A DNA stretch of 64,000 nt from Streptomyces sp. XD-27 (GTDB taxonomy: Bacteria > Actinomycetota > Actinomycetes > Streptomycetales > Streptomycetaceae), in assembly GCF_030553055.1 (NCBI RefSeq), contig NZ_CP130713.1, forward strand, positions 3,782,001 to 3,846,000, written 5' to 3'. The notes beneath the pieces are model-generated. The model had not been told where the DNA came from and did not search any database. It worked only from the letters and a program-made list of their open reading frames with translations. A program made the translations under genes and the position numbers. Position 1 is the stretch's first letter, and the number at the start of each line of letters is the position of its first letter. Shown here piece by piece: positions 1 through 9,771 of this stretch.

Positions 1-9
1 GCGTCAAGT

Positions 10-30
10 AACGGCCGCCCGCGGGCCGTT
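10..30. terminator. Weak hairpin at the window edge
   Basis: Arms AACGGCC (10-16) and GGCCGTT (24-30) pair across a 7-nt loop. It probably ends a gene lying outside the window. The rest of 31-137 is the leader of the first kinase; its ribosome-binding site GGAAGGGG is at 121-128. Confidence 0.3.
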
Positions 31-137
31 GAAACGCTTTGGATACGGAACCGGTAACGGATCGCCCACGTCGCCCCCATCGCTCTTCGCCGCCTCTATT
101 CTCTGGCGAGGGTTGACAGGGGAAGGGGCACGAACGC

Positions 138-3032
138 ATGGAAGACCTGGGGGCTGAGGACCCTCGCCGTATCGGCGAGTACCGGCTGCTGCGGCGGCTG
201 GGCGCCGGTGGCATGGGCCGGGTGTTCCTGGCTCATTCGGCACGCGGCCGTACGGTCGCCGTCAAGCTCGTCCAGACGGAACTGGCCCAACAGGCCGAGT
301 TCCGGCGGAGGTTCAAACAGGAGGTCAAGGCCGCCCAACGAGTCGGAGGCGACTGGACCGCCCCCGTGCTCGACGCCGACACCGAGGCCGACACCCCGTG
401 GGTGGCCACGGGCTACATCGCCGGTCCCTCCCTGCACGAGGTCATCGCCGAGGGCCGCCGCCCGCTGCCCGAACGGTCCGTACGCATCCTCGGCAACGGG
501 CTGACCCGCGCGTTACGGGACATCCACGCCGCCGGTCTCGTCCACCGCGACCTCAAGCCCTCCAACGTCCTGATCACCATCGACGGACCGCGCGTCATCG
601 ACTTCGGGATCGCCCGCGCGCTGGAGACGGTCACCGACGGCATCCTCACGCGCAGCGGCGCGGTCGTCGGCTCGCCCGGCTTCATGTCCCCGGAGCAGGT
701 GCGCGGCGAGCGGGTCACCCCGGCCAGCGACGTCTTCTGCCTCGGCTCGGTGCTCGCGTTCGCGGGCACCGGACGGCAGCCCTTCGGCACCGCCGACAGC
801 GGCGTGCACGCCGTGATGTACCGCATCGCCCAGGAGGAGCCGGACCTGGAGGGTCTGCCCGAGGGGCTGGAGGGCCTGGTCCGGGACTGTCTGCGCAAGG
901 ACGCCGCCGAGCGGCCCACGCTCGCGGAGCTGCTGGAGCGTACGGCCGCGCCCGAGGACGAGGGGACCGCCGCCGAACCGTGGCTGCCGGGCAGCCTCGT
1001 CGCCCAGCTCGGCCGGCACGCGGTGGAACTGCTCGACGCGGAGTCGCCCGCGGCCCCGACGGCCCTTGGCGCGCCCGGCCCGATGGCCGCGGGCACGCCC
1101 GCCCCGCCTGCCGTACCGCCGCGCGCACATGCGGCGTCCGGGGGGACGGTTCCGCTGCCGCCGACCGTGCCGCCCACGGCGGGCGGCACGCCTCCGCCGC
1201 CGTTGTCGGCCCCGGCGACCCCACCGCCGCCCTCGGGCCCGGCACCCTTGCCGCCGTCCTCGGGTCCGGCACCGTTTCCGTCGTCCTCGGGCCCGGGACC
1301 GTTTCCGTCGTCCTCGGGTCCGGGACCGTTTCCGTCGTCCTCGGGTCCGGCAGCGTTTCCGGCGTCCTCGGGCCCCGCGGCGCCTCCACGGCCCGCAGGC
1401 GCTCCGACGCCCCCGCCGCCATCGGGACCCGCGACGGCTCCGCCACCGGCCTCGGTGGCACCTCCCCCGCCGTCCGGCCCCGTCACCACGGCTCCGGCAG
1501 CGTCGGGGCCCGGGGCGCCCCCGTCCTCGTCGGGATCCGCGACGCCTCCGCCACCGGCCGCGCCGCCGCCGCCGACGTCCTTCCCGCTGGCCGCCCCGGC
1601 AGGACCGGCCACGCCCCCGGCACCGTCCGGAACGCCGGTGCGCACTCCATCCGGCGCGCCCGCGGCCGCGCCGTCGGCCTCGTCGTCCCCGTCGTCATCC
1701 TCGTCGGCGCCTCCGCCGGGTGCCTCGTCCGTACCGCCGGGCGCTGAGCCGTCGAGCACCGAGCCGTCGGCCTCACCCGCGGACCCAGCTCCCGCGGCCG
1801 CCGCTCCCGGACCCGCGCCCACGCCTGAGGCGCCCACCCCGGGATCGGCCCCGGCATCGACCCCGGCATCGGCCGCCGCGCCGGCCTCCACGCCTGCGCC
1901 TGAGCCTGCGCCTGAGCCTGCGCCGACGCCCGCCACTGCCGGATCCGCGCCCGCGGCAGGGGCGGGAGCGGGCGTCTTCGGGCCGCCGCAGGTCACGTCG
2001 TTCGAGACGACCGGGCACACGCCTCCAGGTGGCACCCCGCCCCTGGGCCCCGGCGCGCCCGGTGAACCCGGCGGCCCGTCCCCGGCGCCCCCCAAGCGCG
2101 GCAGGCGCAAGCTCGTCATCGTCTCGGCCGCCGTCGCGACGCTGCTGATCGCGGGCGTGGCCACGTTCGCCGTCACCCGTGGCGGCGACGACAAGGACAG
2201 CAAGGCGAAGGACCGGGACGGCCGCTCGTCCGCGGAACCCGCCCCCCGGACGCCCAGCGCGGGCAGCTCGCTCAGCCCCTCCGCGTCCGCGCCTCCCTCC
2301 GTCTCCGCCTCCGCCTCGGCGACGAAGCCCGTCACCACCGGAGACATCCCGGACGCGTATCTGGGCGCCTGGGAAGGGGAGATCCTGGAGGACGGCACCC
2401 CGACCGGCAAGATCCGCCGGATCGTCCTCACCCAGGGCACGATCGGCGCCGAGGTCGCCGACACCCTGACCTCCGCCAGCGACGCGTTCTGCCAGGAGTC
2501 GGGGACGCTCAAGTCGGTGGACAGTCTGCTGGTCATCGATTCGGAGGTGACCACCAGCGTTCCCCAGGACGGCTGTTCCGACCTCGGCGAGCAGACCCTC
2601 AAGCGACGCGAGGACGGCTCGATGGCCTGGGCCGACTCGGACAGCTCCGCCGAGGCCACGCTCCGCCCGTCGCCCACCGGCGACACCCCGATCCCGGATG
2701 ACTTCCTGGGCACCTGGCAGGCGACCAACGTGTACGGGCGGGAGGACGCGACCCTCAAGCTCACCATCAGCCAGGGCGCCTACGGCACCGGCGTGGGCAA
2801 GACCGAGTGGAACAGCGACAGGGCCCACTGCGAGGGCATCGTGCGCCTCGTCTCCGTCGGCAGCGACCTGACGCTGAGCACGGAGGAGCTCACGAAGTCC
2901 GTACCCGTGGACCGCTGCAACGCCGAGAAGTCCCACACGTTCACCGCGTCCGGCGAGAACAAACTGCGCATGGAGTACAAGGACGAGGAATCCGACGAGG
3001 TGAAGACGCAGACCTTCACCCGCCTGAACTGA
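138..3032 (+). CDS. Membrane Ser/Thr protein kinase with tandem extracytoplasmic domain
   Basis: A 964-residue Hanks-type (PknB-like) kinase. The N-terminal catalytic domain (about 1-275) shows the nucleotide loop GAGGMG (22-27), catalytic lysine K43, HRDLKPSN (about 136-143) and DFG (155). A very long Pro/Ala/Ser linker (about 300-655) follows, then one membrane helix (about 659-680), so the C-terminus is outside the cell. The exterior part holds two related units of about 100 residues, each opening with IPD-x-(Y/F)-LG-x-W (near 737 and 852) and each containing a Cys pair; they look like a duplicated, disulfide-stabilised sensor domain. The ATG is supported by GGAAGGGG upstream. Leu126 is encoded by TTA (513-515), so translation may depend on the bldA tRNA. 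The gene converges on two related kinases. Kinase identity is certain; the ligand and substrate are unknown. Confidence 0.95.
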   Translation: MEDLGAEDPRRIGEYRLLRRLGAGGMGRVFLAHSARGRTVAVKLVQTELAQQAEFRRRFKQEVKAAQRVGGDWTAPVLDADTEADTPWVATGYIAGPSLHEVIAEGRRPLPERSVRILGNGLTRALRDIHAAGLVHRDLKPSNVLITIDGPRVIDFGIARALETVTDGILTRSGAVVGSPGFMSPEQVRGERVTPASDVFCLGSVLAFAGTGRQPFGTADSGVHAVMYRIAQEEPDLEGLPEGLEGLVRDCLRKDAAERPTLAELLERTAAPEDEGTAAEPWLPGSLVAQLGRHAVELLDAESPAAPTALGAPGPMAAGTPAPPAVPPRAHAASGGTVPLPPTVPPTAGGTPPPPLSAPATPPPPSGPAPLPPSSGPAPFPSSSGPGPFPSSSGPGPFPSSSGPAAFPASSGPAAPPRPAGAPTPPPPSGPATAPPPASVAPPPPSGPVTTAPAASGPGAPPSSSGSATPPPPAAPPPPTSFPLAAPAGPATPPAPSGTPVRTPSGAPAAAPSASSSPSSSSSAPPPGASSVPPGAEPSSTEPSASPADPAPAAAAPGPAPTPEAPTPGSAPASTPASAAAPASTPAPEPAPEPAPTPATAGSAPAAGAGAGVFGPPQVTSFETTGHTPPGGTPPLGPGAPGEPGGPSPAPPKRGRRKLVIVSAAVATLLIAGVATFAVTRGGDDKDSKAKDRDGRSSAEPAPRTPSAGSSLSPSASAPPSVSASASATKPVTTGDIPDAYLGAWEGEILEDGTPTGKIRRIVLTQGTIGAEVADTLTSASDAFCQESGTLKSVDSLLVIDSEVTTSVPQDGCSDLGEQTLKRREDGSMAWADSDSSAEATLRPSPTGDTPIPDDFLGTWQATNVYGREDATLKLTISQGAYGTGVGKTEWNSDRAHCEGIVRLVSVGSDLTLSTEELTKSVPVDRCNAEKSHTFTASGENKLRMEYKDEESDEVKTQTFTRLN

Positions 3033-3046
3033 CGGCGGCAGGCCGA

Positions 3047-3080
3047 AGCCCTGCCAGAGCCGCCAAGGGCGGCCAGGGCT
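3047..3080. terminator. Bidirectional terminator between convergent kinases
   Basis: Outer arms AGCCCTG (3047-3053) and CAGGGCT (3074-3080) enclose an inner stem GCCGCC/GGCGGC with loop AAG. A 5-nt bulge lies on one side. It fills the gap between the two stop codons. Confidence 0.6.
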
Positions 3081-5624
3081 AGGGCAGATGGCTGGTGAGC
3101 ACCGTGCCGTCGTCGAACACCAGGCAGAGCGTCCCGCCGGCGGCCAGAACGATGGGCCGCATCTCGGTCCCTCGGCCGAGACGCGGCCAACCGCGAAAGC
3201 GGGCCGCCTTTCCGAGAGGCTGTCCGTTCGCGCGGGAGAAGGCTTGGACGCCGTCGTGGCCGATGACCAGGAAGTGGTCGCCCGCCAGCACGACGGCCCC
3301 GTCTCCGACCCCCTTCCGGCCGGTCCAACGGACCTCTCCGGAGCGGGGGTCCACCCCTCTCATGGTCGGTACGTTCACCTCGTCACGGGCGACCTCGACG
3401 GCGGGTCCGGCCTCGCCGACCGCGGCCACCGCCACCGGCAGCCGTCGGCGCTCCCCGAGCGTGCGGGCGTCGCGGACCTCCGTGCCTTCTCGCGCCGGAA
3501 GCTTGCAGAACAGCTCGTCACCCCGGACGACGAGCGGAGAGCAGGGCGTCGAGTCCCCCGCCTTCTCCCCGTCCGCGATGTCCAAGGCGATGCCGCGGGT
3601 CTGGCCCTGGAGGTGCAGCCGGTCGCCGACGAGCTCCAGAGTCTGGGGGAACACCCCCTTGTGGACCTTCTCCCACATCTTGTGTCCGTCCGACGCCCGG
3701 TACGCGCGGAAGAGCATGTTGCAGCCGGTGCCTGTGCCGCACGGTCCTTCGTAGCTGACGTAGACGATCCCGTCGGCGGCGGCCGCCCGCGAGGGGTCGA
3801 AGCCGGAGGCGCCCGCCCAGTGGGAGACGGGCTCGCCGTCGGAGAGCCGCAGGCCGACGATGCCGTCACCCTCCGCCGCGTACACCACGTCCCCGCCGAT
3901 GACGGGGAGAAGTCCCTGAGCTGCGGGGCCGTCTCGTCGCGGTACCGCCACTTCCGCTCGCCGCTCGCGACGTCCAGCGCCTCGACTCCGTCGCCGACAC
4001 CGCAGACCAGCAGGGTCGTGGAGAGCTGGCAGGCCGTCGGCCCGCCCGACAGCTTCCGGTGCCAGGGCGACCAGCCCTTGGGGCGACGGTCGGCGTCGAG
4101 AGCGGCGGCCCCCAGCTCGGCGGTCCTGGCGCCGATGTCCGTGCGGCTCGTCGTCACCTGTCCGACGAGGTCGCGCGGTACGGCGGCCTCGGGCTTGCCG
4201 GAGTCCTTGGTGCCGTTGTCCCACAGTCCGGGGAGGAACAGCGCACCCGCCAGCACACCGGCGGTGAGCCCCGCCACCGCGCCGACGGCGAGCTGGACCG
4301 CCGGCCGCCGACGGCGGCGGTCTCCGCCCTGTTCCGGCGAGCCGTTCCCGCGCTGTTCCGACGAGCGGTCTCCGCGCTGTCCCGGCGAGCCGTTCCCGCG
4401 CTGTTCCGGCCCGGCGCCGACCGGTGCCGGGGGAAGACCCCCGACTGCCGGGGGAAGACCGCCCACTGCCGGGGGGAGTCCGCCCACTGCCGGGGGGAGT
4501 CCGCCCGTACCGGGGACGTGCGCCGGATACGGCGGTGCCGGCACGCTCTGCCGACGCGCCTCGGCAGCCGCTGCCGCAACCGCCCGCCGGCGCTCGTCGG
4601 CCGCCGCGACGGCCTGCCGTACCTCCGTCCCGTACGTGCCGATGAGCCCCAGGACGCCCGGCGGCCACGGGAAGGGGCCGGTCCGGCTCACCGGCGAGGC
4701 GCCCGGACCGCGGGCGGTCGCGGCCTCGCCCGGCGTGCCGAGTTCCCGGATCAGCTGGTCGGAGGTCGGCCTCGCGCCGGGGTCCTGGCGCAGGCAGGAG
4801 GCGACGACCTCGTGCAACTCGGCGGGAACCCCGGAGAGATCCGCGTAGCCCTGCGCGATGCGGTGGACAACCGCGGCCAGTTCCCCGTCGTCGAACGGCC
4901 CGCGCCCGCACGCCGCGAAGCACAGCAGCGCCCCCAGGCAGAAGACATCGGAGGCGGCGGTCACCGCGCGCCCGCCCACCAGGTGCTCCGGGGACATGAA
5001 GCCCGGGGAGCCGACGACCAGGCCGGTCGCGGTCACGGCGGTGGCGTCGTATGCCTGGGCGATACCGAAATCGATGACTCTGGGGCCGTCGGCTCCCAGC
5101 AGCACGTTGGCGGGCTTCAGGTCGCGGTGCAGGATCCGCGCACCGTGAACGGCGCGCAGCCCGCGGGCCAGGTCCGCCCCCAGGGCCCGGACGGCATCCG
5201 GCGGGAGGGGGCCGCAGCGGGCGACCGCCTCGTGCAGCGACGGGCCGACGACGTACTCGGTGGCCAGCCAGGGCACGGCGGCGTCGGGGTCGGCGTCCAG
5301 GAGAGCGGCGGTGTACGGGCTGCGCACGGCTCGCGCCGCGTCGACCTCGCGGCGGAAGCGCAGCCGGAAGCCCGGGTCGTCCCCCATCTCCTGACGCATG
5401 GTCTTGACGGCGACCAGGCCATCACCGAGCGCATCACCGCCGGGCGCGCCACCACCAGGCGCACCACCACCGGTCGCGCCGCCGCCGAACGCGCCGCCGC
5501 CGGGCCGGCTGTCCGGCTGCTGCCGGGCCAGATGGACCGTACCCATGCCCCCCGAGCCCAAGGTGGCCAGCAACTCGTAGCTGCCCACCACGCGGGGCGT
5601 TCCGACGTCGAGCGGTCGCAGCAC
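3079..5624 (-). pseudogene. Ser/Thr protein kinase with PQQ-like propeller, frame broken by a 1-nt deletion
   Basis: From a GTG at 5624 (GGAGGAGAAGGAG just upstream) the frame encodes a PknB-like kinase, a linker, one membrane helix (about 442-466) and the start of a PQQ/WD40-like beta-propeller, which would be extracellular. Near 3925-3928 the frame is lost; the rest of the propeller (DVVYAAEGDG..., ending TSHLP at 3079) continues in the -1 frame. One extra G in the GGGG run would restore a single protein of about 848 residues. Two oddities: a Gly/Ala-rich tandem repeat sits between the glycine loop and the catalytic lysine (AVKTM), and a GGLPPAV repeat sits in the linker. It lies 18 nt after the stop of the next kinase, so the two form an operon. 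Genuine pseudogene and sequence error cannot be separated here; error is favoured because three other genes show the same lesion. Confidence 0.85.
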
Positions 5625-5642
5625 GGCTCCTTCTCCTCCCCC

Positions 5643-8072
5643 TCAGCCGTTCCGGGGCAGTTCCAGTGACCGCACCGTGCCGTCGTGGTACGCGAGGAAC
5701 ACCAGGCCGCCCACCGAGAGCAGCTCCGGCGCCCAGACAGCCTTCGAGACATCCCTGATGCCGGGGGCGGAGCGGATTCCCGGAGCGCCCGCGACCGGGA
5801 TACGCGACGCCTTGGCCCCGTCGGGCGGCAGCTCGTACAGCGCGGCGTTGTCCGCGTACAGCGCCGTCCGGCCCGCGAAGACCGGCGACGAGACGGGGGC
5901 CGGTGCGCCGTCGGGGGCGCTCGCCACCGGGCCGACGACCCGCTCCTCGCCCATCTGCGTGTGCAGGACGACCTGTTGTCTGGCCATGTCCGTGGTCAGC
6001 GCGCCCTCTCCCGCGATCGCTCCGAGGGCTCCGCTGTCCGCGGAGACCCCCGGATAGCGCGGGTCCCGGGGGTTGTCGACGCGGTCGAGGGAACGGGCGT
6101 CCAGGACGACGGGGCCCTCCCCCTTCCCCGGGCAGAGCACCTCGCCTCCGCTGAGCTGGGCGCCCAGGCACTGCTCGGGCGGCAGGTCCGAGACCGCCGC
6201 CTCGTCCCCGGTCCGGGCGTCGCGGGCCGTCAGCCCGTGCTCGCCCAGGACGTAGACCAGCCCGGTGCCGTACGCCTGGACCGTGAAGGGGATGCGGGAC
6301 GCCTCGGAGCCGCTGTGCGCAGCGACCTTCCTGGTCCACAGGCGCCTGCCGCTGTCCGCGTCGTAGGCGAGCGCCCGGGTGGAGCCGTCGTTCTCGAAAC
6401 TGGTGAGGAAGACCCGGCCCTCGGCCGCGACGATCTTCCCTTCCTGGCCGCTGTAGGCGGTCTGGGGCTTGTCCCAGCGCACGGCGCCGTCCTTGACCGC
6501 CCGGGCCCGCAGCCGCCCCGACTCGGCGGACAGCACCAGATCCCCCTGGATCACCGGATTGCTGCCGCTGCCGGGGATGTTGAGGGTTCCGCGGGCGCTG
6601 TAGGAGGGCTTCTGCCCCGGATCGTCCTGGGGCGCGTGCCACATCCGGGCGCCGTTGGCGGAGTTGACCGCCTGGAGGCTTCCGTCGACGAGACGGCAGA
6701 CGAGGACACGCGTGTCCAGGGCGCAGTCGACCGGCTTGTCCGCCAGCTTCGCCGACCATTCCCGCCACGTGGGCGGCCGCTGCGAGCTGCCTGCGGCGAA
6801 GACGCGGTTGCGGTCCGGCCCGCCGAGCTCGTCCACGTAGGAGGAACCGGAGTCGGCCGCCCCGGGCTTCGTCGCCCCTCCGCTCGCTCCCCCGCCCCCA
6901 CCATCGCCTTCCGGGCCCGGCTTCAGCGCCCGTATTCCCAAGGCCGCCAGCAGCCCCACGGCGAGCGCGCCCGCGCCGATCACGACCAGCCGCCGGGAGA
7001 ACCGGCGCCGATCAGGTCCAGGCCCGGCCGCCGCCACCTGCGGAAGCGGATACGGACGGGGCGGAGCACCGTGTACGGTCGGCGCGCTGTGGATCGGCGA
7101 GGCACCGGGCATGGTGGGCACCGGCGGCGTCACGGGAACGGCCCCGGCACCCGCGGCGATGAGCTGCTGAAGCTCCCGCTCCCGCTCGGCGATCAGCGCG
7201 CGCACCGGCTCGGGCCACGGCGCACTCGGCCGGTCGGCGGCGACGGCCGGGCCGCCGAGCCGCCGCTCCAGCTCCGCCGTGTCCGGCCGCGCGGAGGGGT
7301 CCGCGTGCAGGCAGTCGGCGACCACCTCGCGCAACCACCCCGGTACGCGCGACAGGTCGGCCTCGGCCTGCGAGATCCGGTACAGCACCGCCGCCACCGG
7401 CCCGTCCCCGAAGACCCCCTCGCCCGTGGCCGCGTAGCAGAGCAGCGAGGCGAGGGAGAAGGCGTCCGAGGCCGCGACGACGTGGCGGCTGCCCGCGACA
7501 TGCTCCGGCGACATGAATCCGGGCGAGCCGATCATCATTCCGGTGGCCGTCATCGTGCCGGCGCCGAAGGCGCGCGCGATGCCGAAGTCGATGACTTTGG
7601 CGTGGTCGGCGGCCAGGAGCACGTTGCCGGGCTTGAGATCACGGTGCAGGATCCGGGCGTGGTGGATGGTCCTGAGGGCCCGTACGAGATCCAGTGCGAG
7701 ATGCCGCACCGCCTCCGGGGGCAGGGGGCCGCCGACCCGCACCGCCTTGTCGAGCGTGGGGCCGGGCACGTACTCCGTCGCCATCCACGGCGACACGGCG
7801 TCCGCGTCCCCACCCAGCAGCCGGGCCGTACAGCGGCTGTCCACGGCCCGCGCGGCTTCGATCTCCCGACGGAAGCGGTTGCGGAAATCGCCGTCTGTAC
7901 CCAGCTCGGGCCGGATCGTCTTCACCGCCGCCGCCCGCACGGATCCGCCGTAGACGGCCTGCCGCTGGTCGATCCCCAGGAAGACCTCGCCCATGCCGCC
8001 GGCTCCGAGGCGGGCGATCAGCTGATACGGCCCTACGACACGAGGCGCGCGGTCCTGCGGCGGGCCGAACAC
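5643..8072 (-). CDS. Ser/Thr protein kinase with extracytoplasmic PQQ-like propeller
   Basis: An 809-residue kinase starting at GTG 8072 behind AGGGGGAGG. The kinase domain has GAGGMG, VKTIRPE, HRDLKPGN, DFG and GFMSPEH. A short Pro-rich linker leads to a membrane helix (about 361-382) and then a C-terminal domain of repeated PQQ-like blades (for example NSANGARMWHAP, DADSGRRLWTRKV, DARTGDEAAV). In related actinobacterial kinases such propellers are thought to sense extracellular ligands; that role is inferred. It is the first gene of a two-kinase operon and is intact, unlike its partner. Its paralogy to the downstream gene runs along the full length, so the pair arose by tandem duplication. 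Confidence 0.93.
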   Translation of the reverse strand: MFGPPQDRAPRVVGPYQLIARLGAGGMGEVFLGIDQRQAVYGGSVRAAAVKTIRPELGTDGDFRNRFRREIEAARAVDSRCTARLLGGDADAVSPWMATEYVPGPTLDKAVRVGGPLPPEAVRHLALDLVRALRTIHHARILHRDLKPGNVLLAADHAKVIDFGIARAFGAGTMTATGMMIGSPGFMSPEHVAGSRHVVAASDAFSLASLLCYAATGEGVFGDGPVAAVLYRISQAEADLSRVPGWLREVVADCLHADPSARPDTAELERRLGGPAVAADRPSAPWPEPVRALIAERERELQQLIAAGAGAVPVTPPVPTMPGASPIHSAPTVHGAPPRPYPLPQVAAAGPGPDRRRFSRRLVVIGAGALAVGLLAALGIRALKPGPEGDGGGGGASGGATKPGAADSGSSYVDELGGPDRNRVFAAGSSQRPPTWREWSAKLADKPVDCALDTRVLVCRLVDGSLQAVNSANGARMWHAPQDDPGQKPSYSARGTLNIPGSGSNPVIQGDLVLSAESGRLRARAVKDGAVRWDKPQTAYSGQEGKIVAAEGRVFLTSFENDGSTRALAYDADSGRRLWTRKVAAHSGSEASRIPFTVQAYGTGLVYVLGEHGLTARDARTGDEAAVSDLPPEQCLGAQLSGGEVLCPGKGEGPVVLDARSLDRVDNPRDPRYPGVSADSGALGAIAGEGALTTDMARQQVVLHTQMGEERVVGPVASAPDGAPAPVSSPVFAGRTALYADNAALYELPPDGAKASRIPVAGAPGIRSAPGIRDVSKAVWAPELLSVGGLVFLAYHDGTVRSLELPRNG

Positions 8073-8133
8073 GTCGGCGCCCTCCCCCTGTCACGGCATG
8101 CGAGAAAGCTTGATCGTCACATGCTGGCAGTGC

Positions 8134-8583
8134 TCACGACAAACCGGAATCGGACGCTGTCTTTCCTCTCACCAGACTGAACTTCCGGGTCATGGGGTCG
8201 AGCTGCGCCCGGCTTCCGAAGCAGCACACTCCGTAGTACTCAAGCTCCGCCTCCGGACTCGCACCGGTCGTCTCCATCTGCACCTCGGTTCCTCCGTCGA
8301 CCATCGTGTGTGTGAAGTCGGTGCAGAAGATTCCCTCTTCACGCAGGTTGGAGCGCAGAGTCCGCAGGGCGTTGGAGTTCTTGGCCTGCAAGACGATGAC
8401 CGGGTGGTGGGAGATCGCCGGGTGTACGCCTCCGTCGGCGTCCACGTAGGTGCGCGGGCGGAGACGGTCCGCCTCGGGCATTCCCATAGCCAGGGCCAGC
8501 ACCAAGTGCCCGGTGACGTTCAGCATGCGCCCGGGGTCGAGCTTCTTGTTGAGCACGACGACCGTGCGCAGCTCGTGTTCCAT
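8134..8583 (-). CDS. DUF2000 family protein
   Basis: A 149-residue soluble protein with the DUF2000 pattern: an N-terminal strand (TVVVLNKKLDPGRMLNVTGHL), a central HPVIVLQAKNSNALR segment and a FCTDFT motif. DUF2000 proteins adopt a peptidyl-tRNA hydrolase II-like fold; no activity is established. Start ATG 8583 follows GGAAGGGAT. It lies 47 nt after the YbaK-like gene on the same strand and may share its transcript. Confidence 0.75.
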   Translation of the reverse strand: MEHELRTVVVLNKKLDPGRMLNVTGHLVLALAMGMPEADRLRPRTYVDADGGVHPAISHHPVIVLQAKNSNALRTLRSNLREEGIFCTDFTHTMVDGGTEVQMETTGASPEAELEYYGVCCFGSRAQLDPMTRKFSLVRGKTASDSGLS

Positions 8584-8630
8584 GAGATCCCTTCCGGTGA
8601 TGTCGGCTGTCCTCTCCCGCCTGCGCTCCG

Positions 8631-9128
8631 TCAGAGGCAGACCGGCAGCAGGAGTCCGCCGGTGAGACGGACGAGTTCCTTGGCGGTGGTGGGGAAGACC
8701 GTGTGGGGCGTGCCTGCGGCGGCCCAGACCTGGGGGTAGTCGGTCAGGGCTTCATCGACCACCGCGGGAAGCACCCGAGGATGGGCGACCGGCGCGACGC
8801 CTCCGATCGCCTGCCCGGTGGCTTCACGCACCTGCTCCGGAGTGGCGCGGCGGAGCGTGCCGCGTCCCCATCGGGCGGCGAGTGCCGTGGTGTCCACCTT
8901 GTGGCGACCGCTGGTGAGGACCAGCACGGGCTCGTCGTCGGAGATGAAGACGAGGCTGTTGGCGATCGCGCCCACGTCGCACCCCAGGGCCGAGGCCGCC
9001 TCGGCGGCGGTACGCGCCGATTCCGCCAGCAGGCGCACCTGCCCCGGGACACCGGCCATGGCAAGGGCCCGCGCCACCTGTTCGCTGCGGGCGGGCAGAG
9101 ACGTGCCGACGCCCTCCGGTGATGCCAT
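8631..9128 (-). CDS. YbaK/EbsC (ProX-like) aminoacyl-tRNA deacylase family protein
   Basis: A 165-residue single-domain protein. The family removes mischarged amino acids from tRNA. Recognisable stretches are SAxALGCDVGAIANSLVF, VLTSGRHKVDTTAL, ATGQAIGGVAPVAHP and VWAAAGTPHTVFPTT, which line the substrate pocket in the family. I chose ATG 9128 because AAGGAG lies 6-11 nt upstream; a longer frame to 9179 would run into the palindromic operator. Transcribed divergently from an XRE-cupin regulator, which probably controls it. Confidence 0.85.
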   Translation of the reverse strand: MASPEGVGTSLPARSEQVARALAMAGVPGQVRLLAESARTAAEAASALGCDVGAIANSLVFISDDEPVLVLTSGRHKVDTTALAARWGRGTLRRATPEQVREATGQAIGGVAPVAHPRVLPAVVDEALTDYPQVWAAAGTPHTVFPTTAKELVRLTGGLLLPVCL

Positions 9129-9155
9129 GCCGCTCCTTTCCTCGCGCCCCTCGCG

Positions 9156-9185
9156 TTCCATATACGGAACGTTCTGCATATGGAA
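9156..9185. promoter_or_regulatory. 30-bp near-perfect palindrome, probable operator
   Basis: Outer arms TTCCATAT (9156-9163) and ATATGGAA (9178-9185) surround a perfect inner palindrome GAACGTTC (9167-9174); 26 of 30 positions are symmetric. It lies between the divergent YbaK-like and XRE-cupin genes and is the obvious binding site for the XRE-cupin product. Confidence 0.65.
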
Positions 9186-9252
9186 CAGTAGATCGCGTGG
9201 GGCGCCGGATCAACCGGACATCACGCGACGAGAAGAAGAGCGAAGGAACAGC

Positions 9253-9771
9253 ATGAACCTGGCCACCCAAGTGGGCTTGCGCCTGCGGGAGCTGCGCGAG
9301 GCGCGGGGCCTGTCCCTGTCCGAGGTGGCACGCAGGTCGAAGATCGGCAAGGGGACGCTGTCCGAGCTGGAGAGCGGACGGCGCAACCCCACGTTGGAAA
9401 CCCTCTACGCCGTCACGACGGCGCTGAAGGTGCCCCTCAGCACGGCCTTGCACGCCCCCGCTCTCCGCGCCGAAATCTCGGGGCGAGCCGTGGACGCGGT
9501 CCTCATCGACCGATTCGAGGACACCACCGCGATCACCGAAACGTACCGGGTCCGCATCCGAGCGGGAGCGGCACAGGAGTCCGCCGCACACACACCCGGC
9601 ACCACAGAGCACATTGTCATCCTCAGCGGAACTGCCCGCATCGGCGAACTCTCCGCCCCCGTCCTGATCGGCCCCGGCGAGCACGGCAGTTGGCCCGCCG
9701 ACGTCCCGCACCTGTATCAGGCACCGTCCGAAGACGTCGAGGCTCTGCTGGTGGTCCGCTATCCGCAGTGA
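9253..9771 (+). CDS. XRE-family regulator with C-terminal cupin
   Basis: A 172-residue transcription factor: N-terminal helix-turn-helix (about 1-65: LRELREARGLSLSEVARRS...GTLSELESGRRNPTL) and a C-terminal cupin barrel (about 95-170) with TTEHIVILSGTARIG and PADVPHLYQA. Members of this class sense a small ligand in the cupin and repress or activate adjacent genes. Start ATG 9253 follows GAAGGA. Divergent from the YbaK-like gene across a 30-bp palindrome, suggesting autoregulation and control of that gene. The ligand is unknown. Confidence 0.9.
   Translation: MNLATQVGLRLRELREARGLSLSEVARRSKIGKGTLSELESGRRNPTLETLYAVTTALKVPLSTALHAPALRAEISGRAVDAVLIDRFEDTTAITETYRVRIRAGAAQESAAHTPGTTEHIVILSGTARIGELSAPVLIGPGEHGSWPADVPHLYQAPSEDVEALLVVRYPQ

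Noticed and set aside
113..118. TTGACA before the first kinase as a promoter
   Set aside because: A -10 element at normal spacing would fall on the start codon, and nothing fits.
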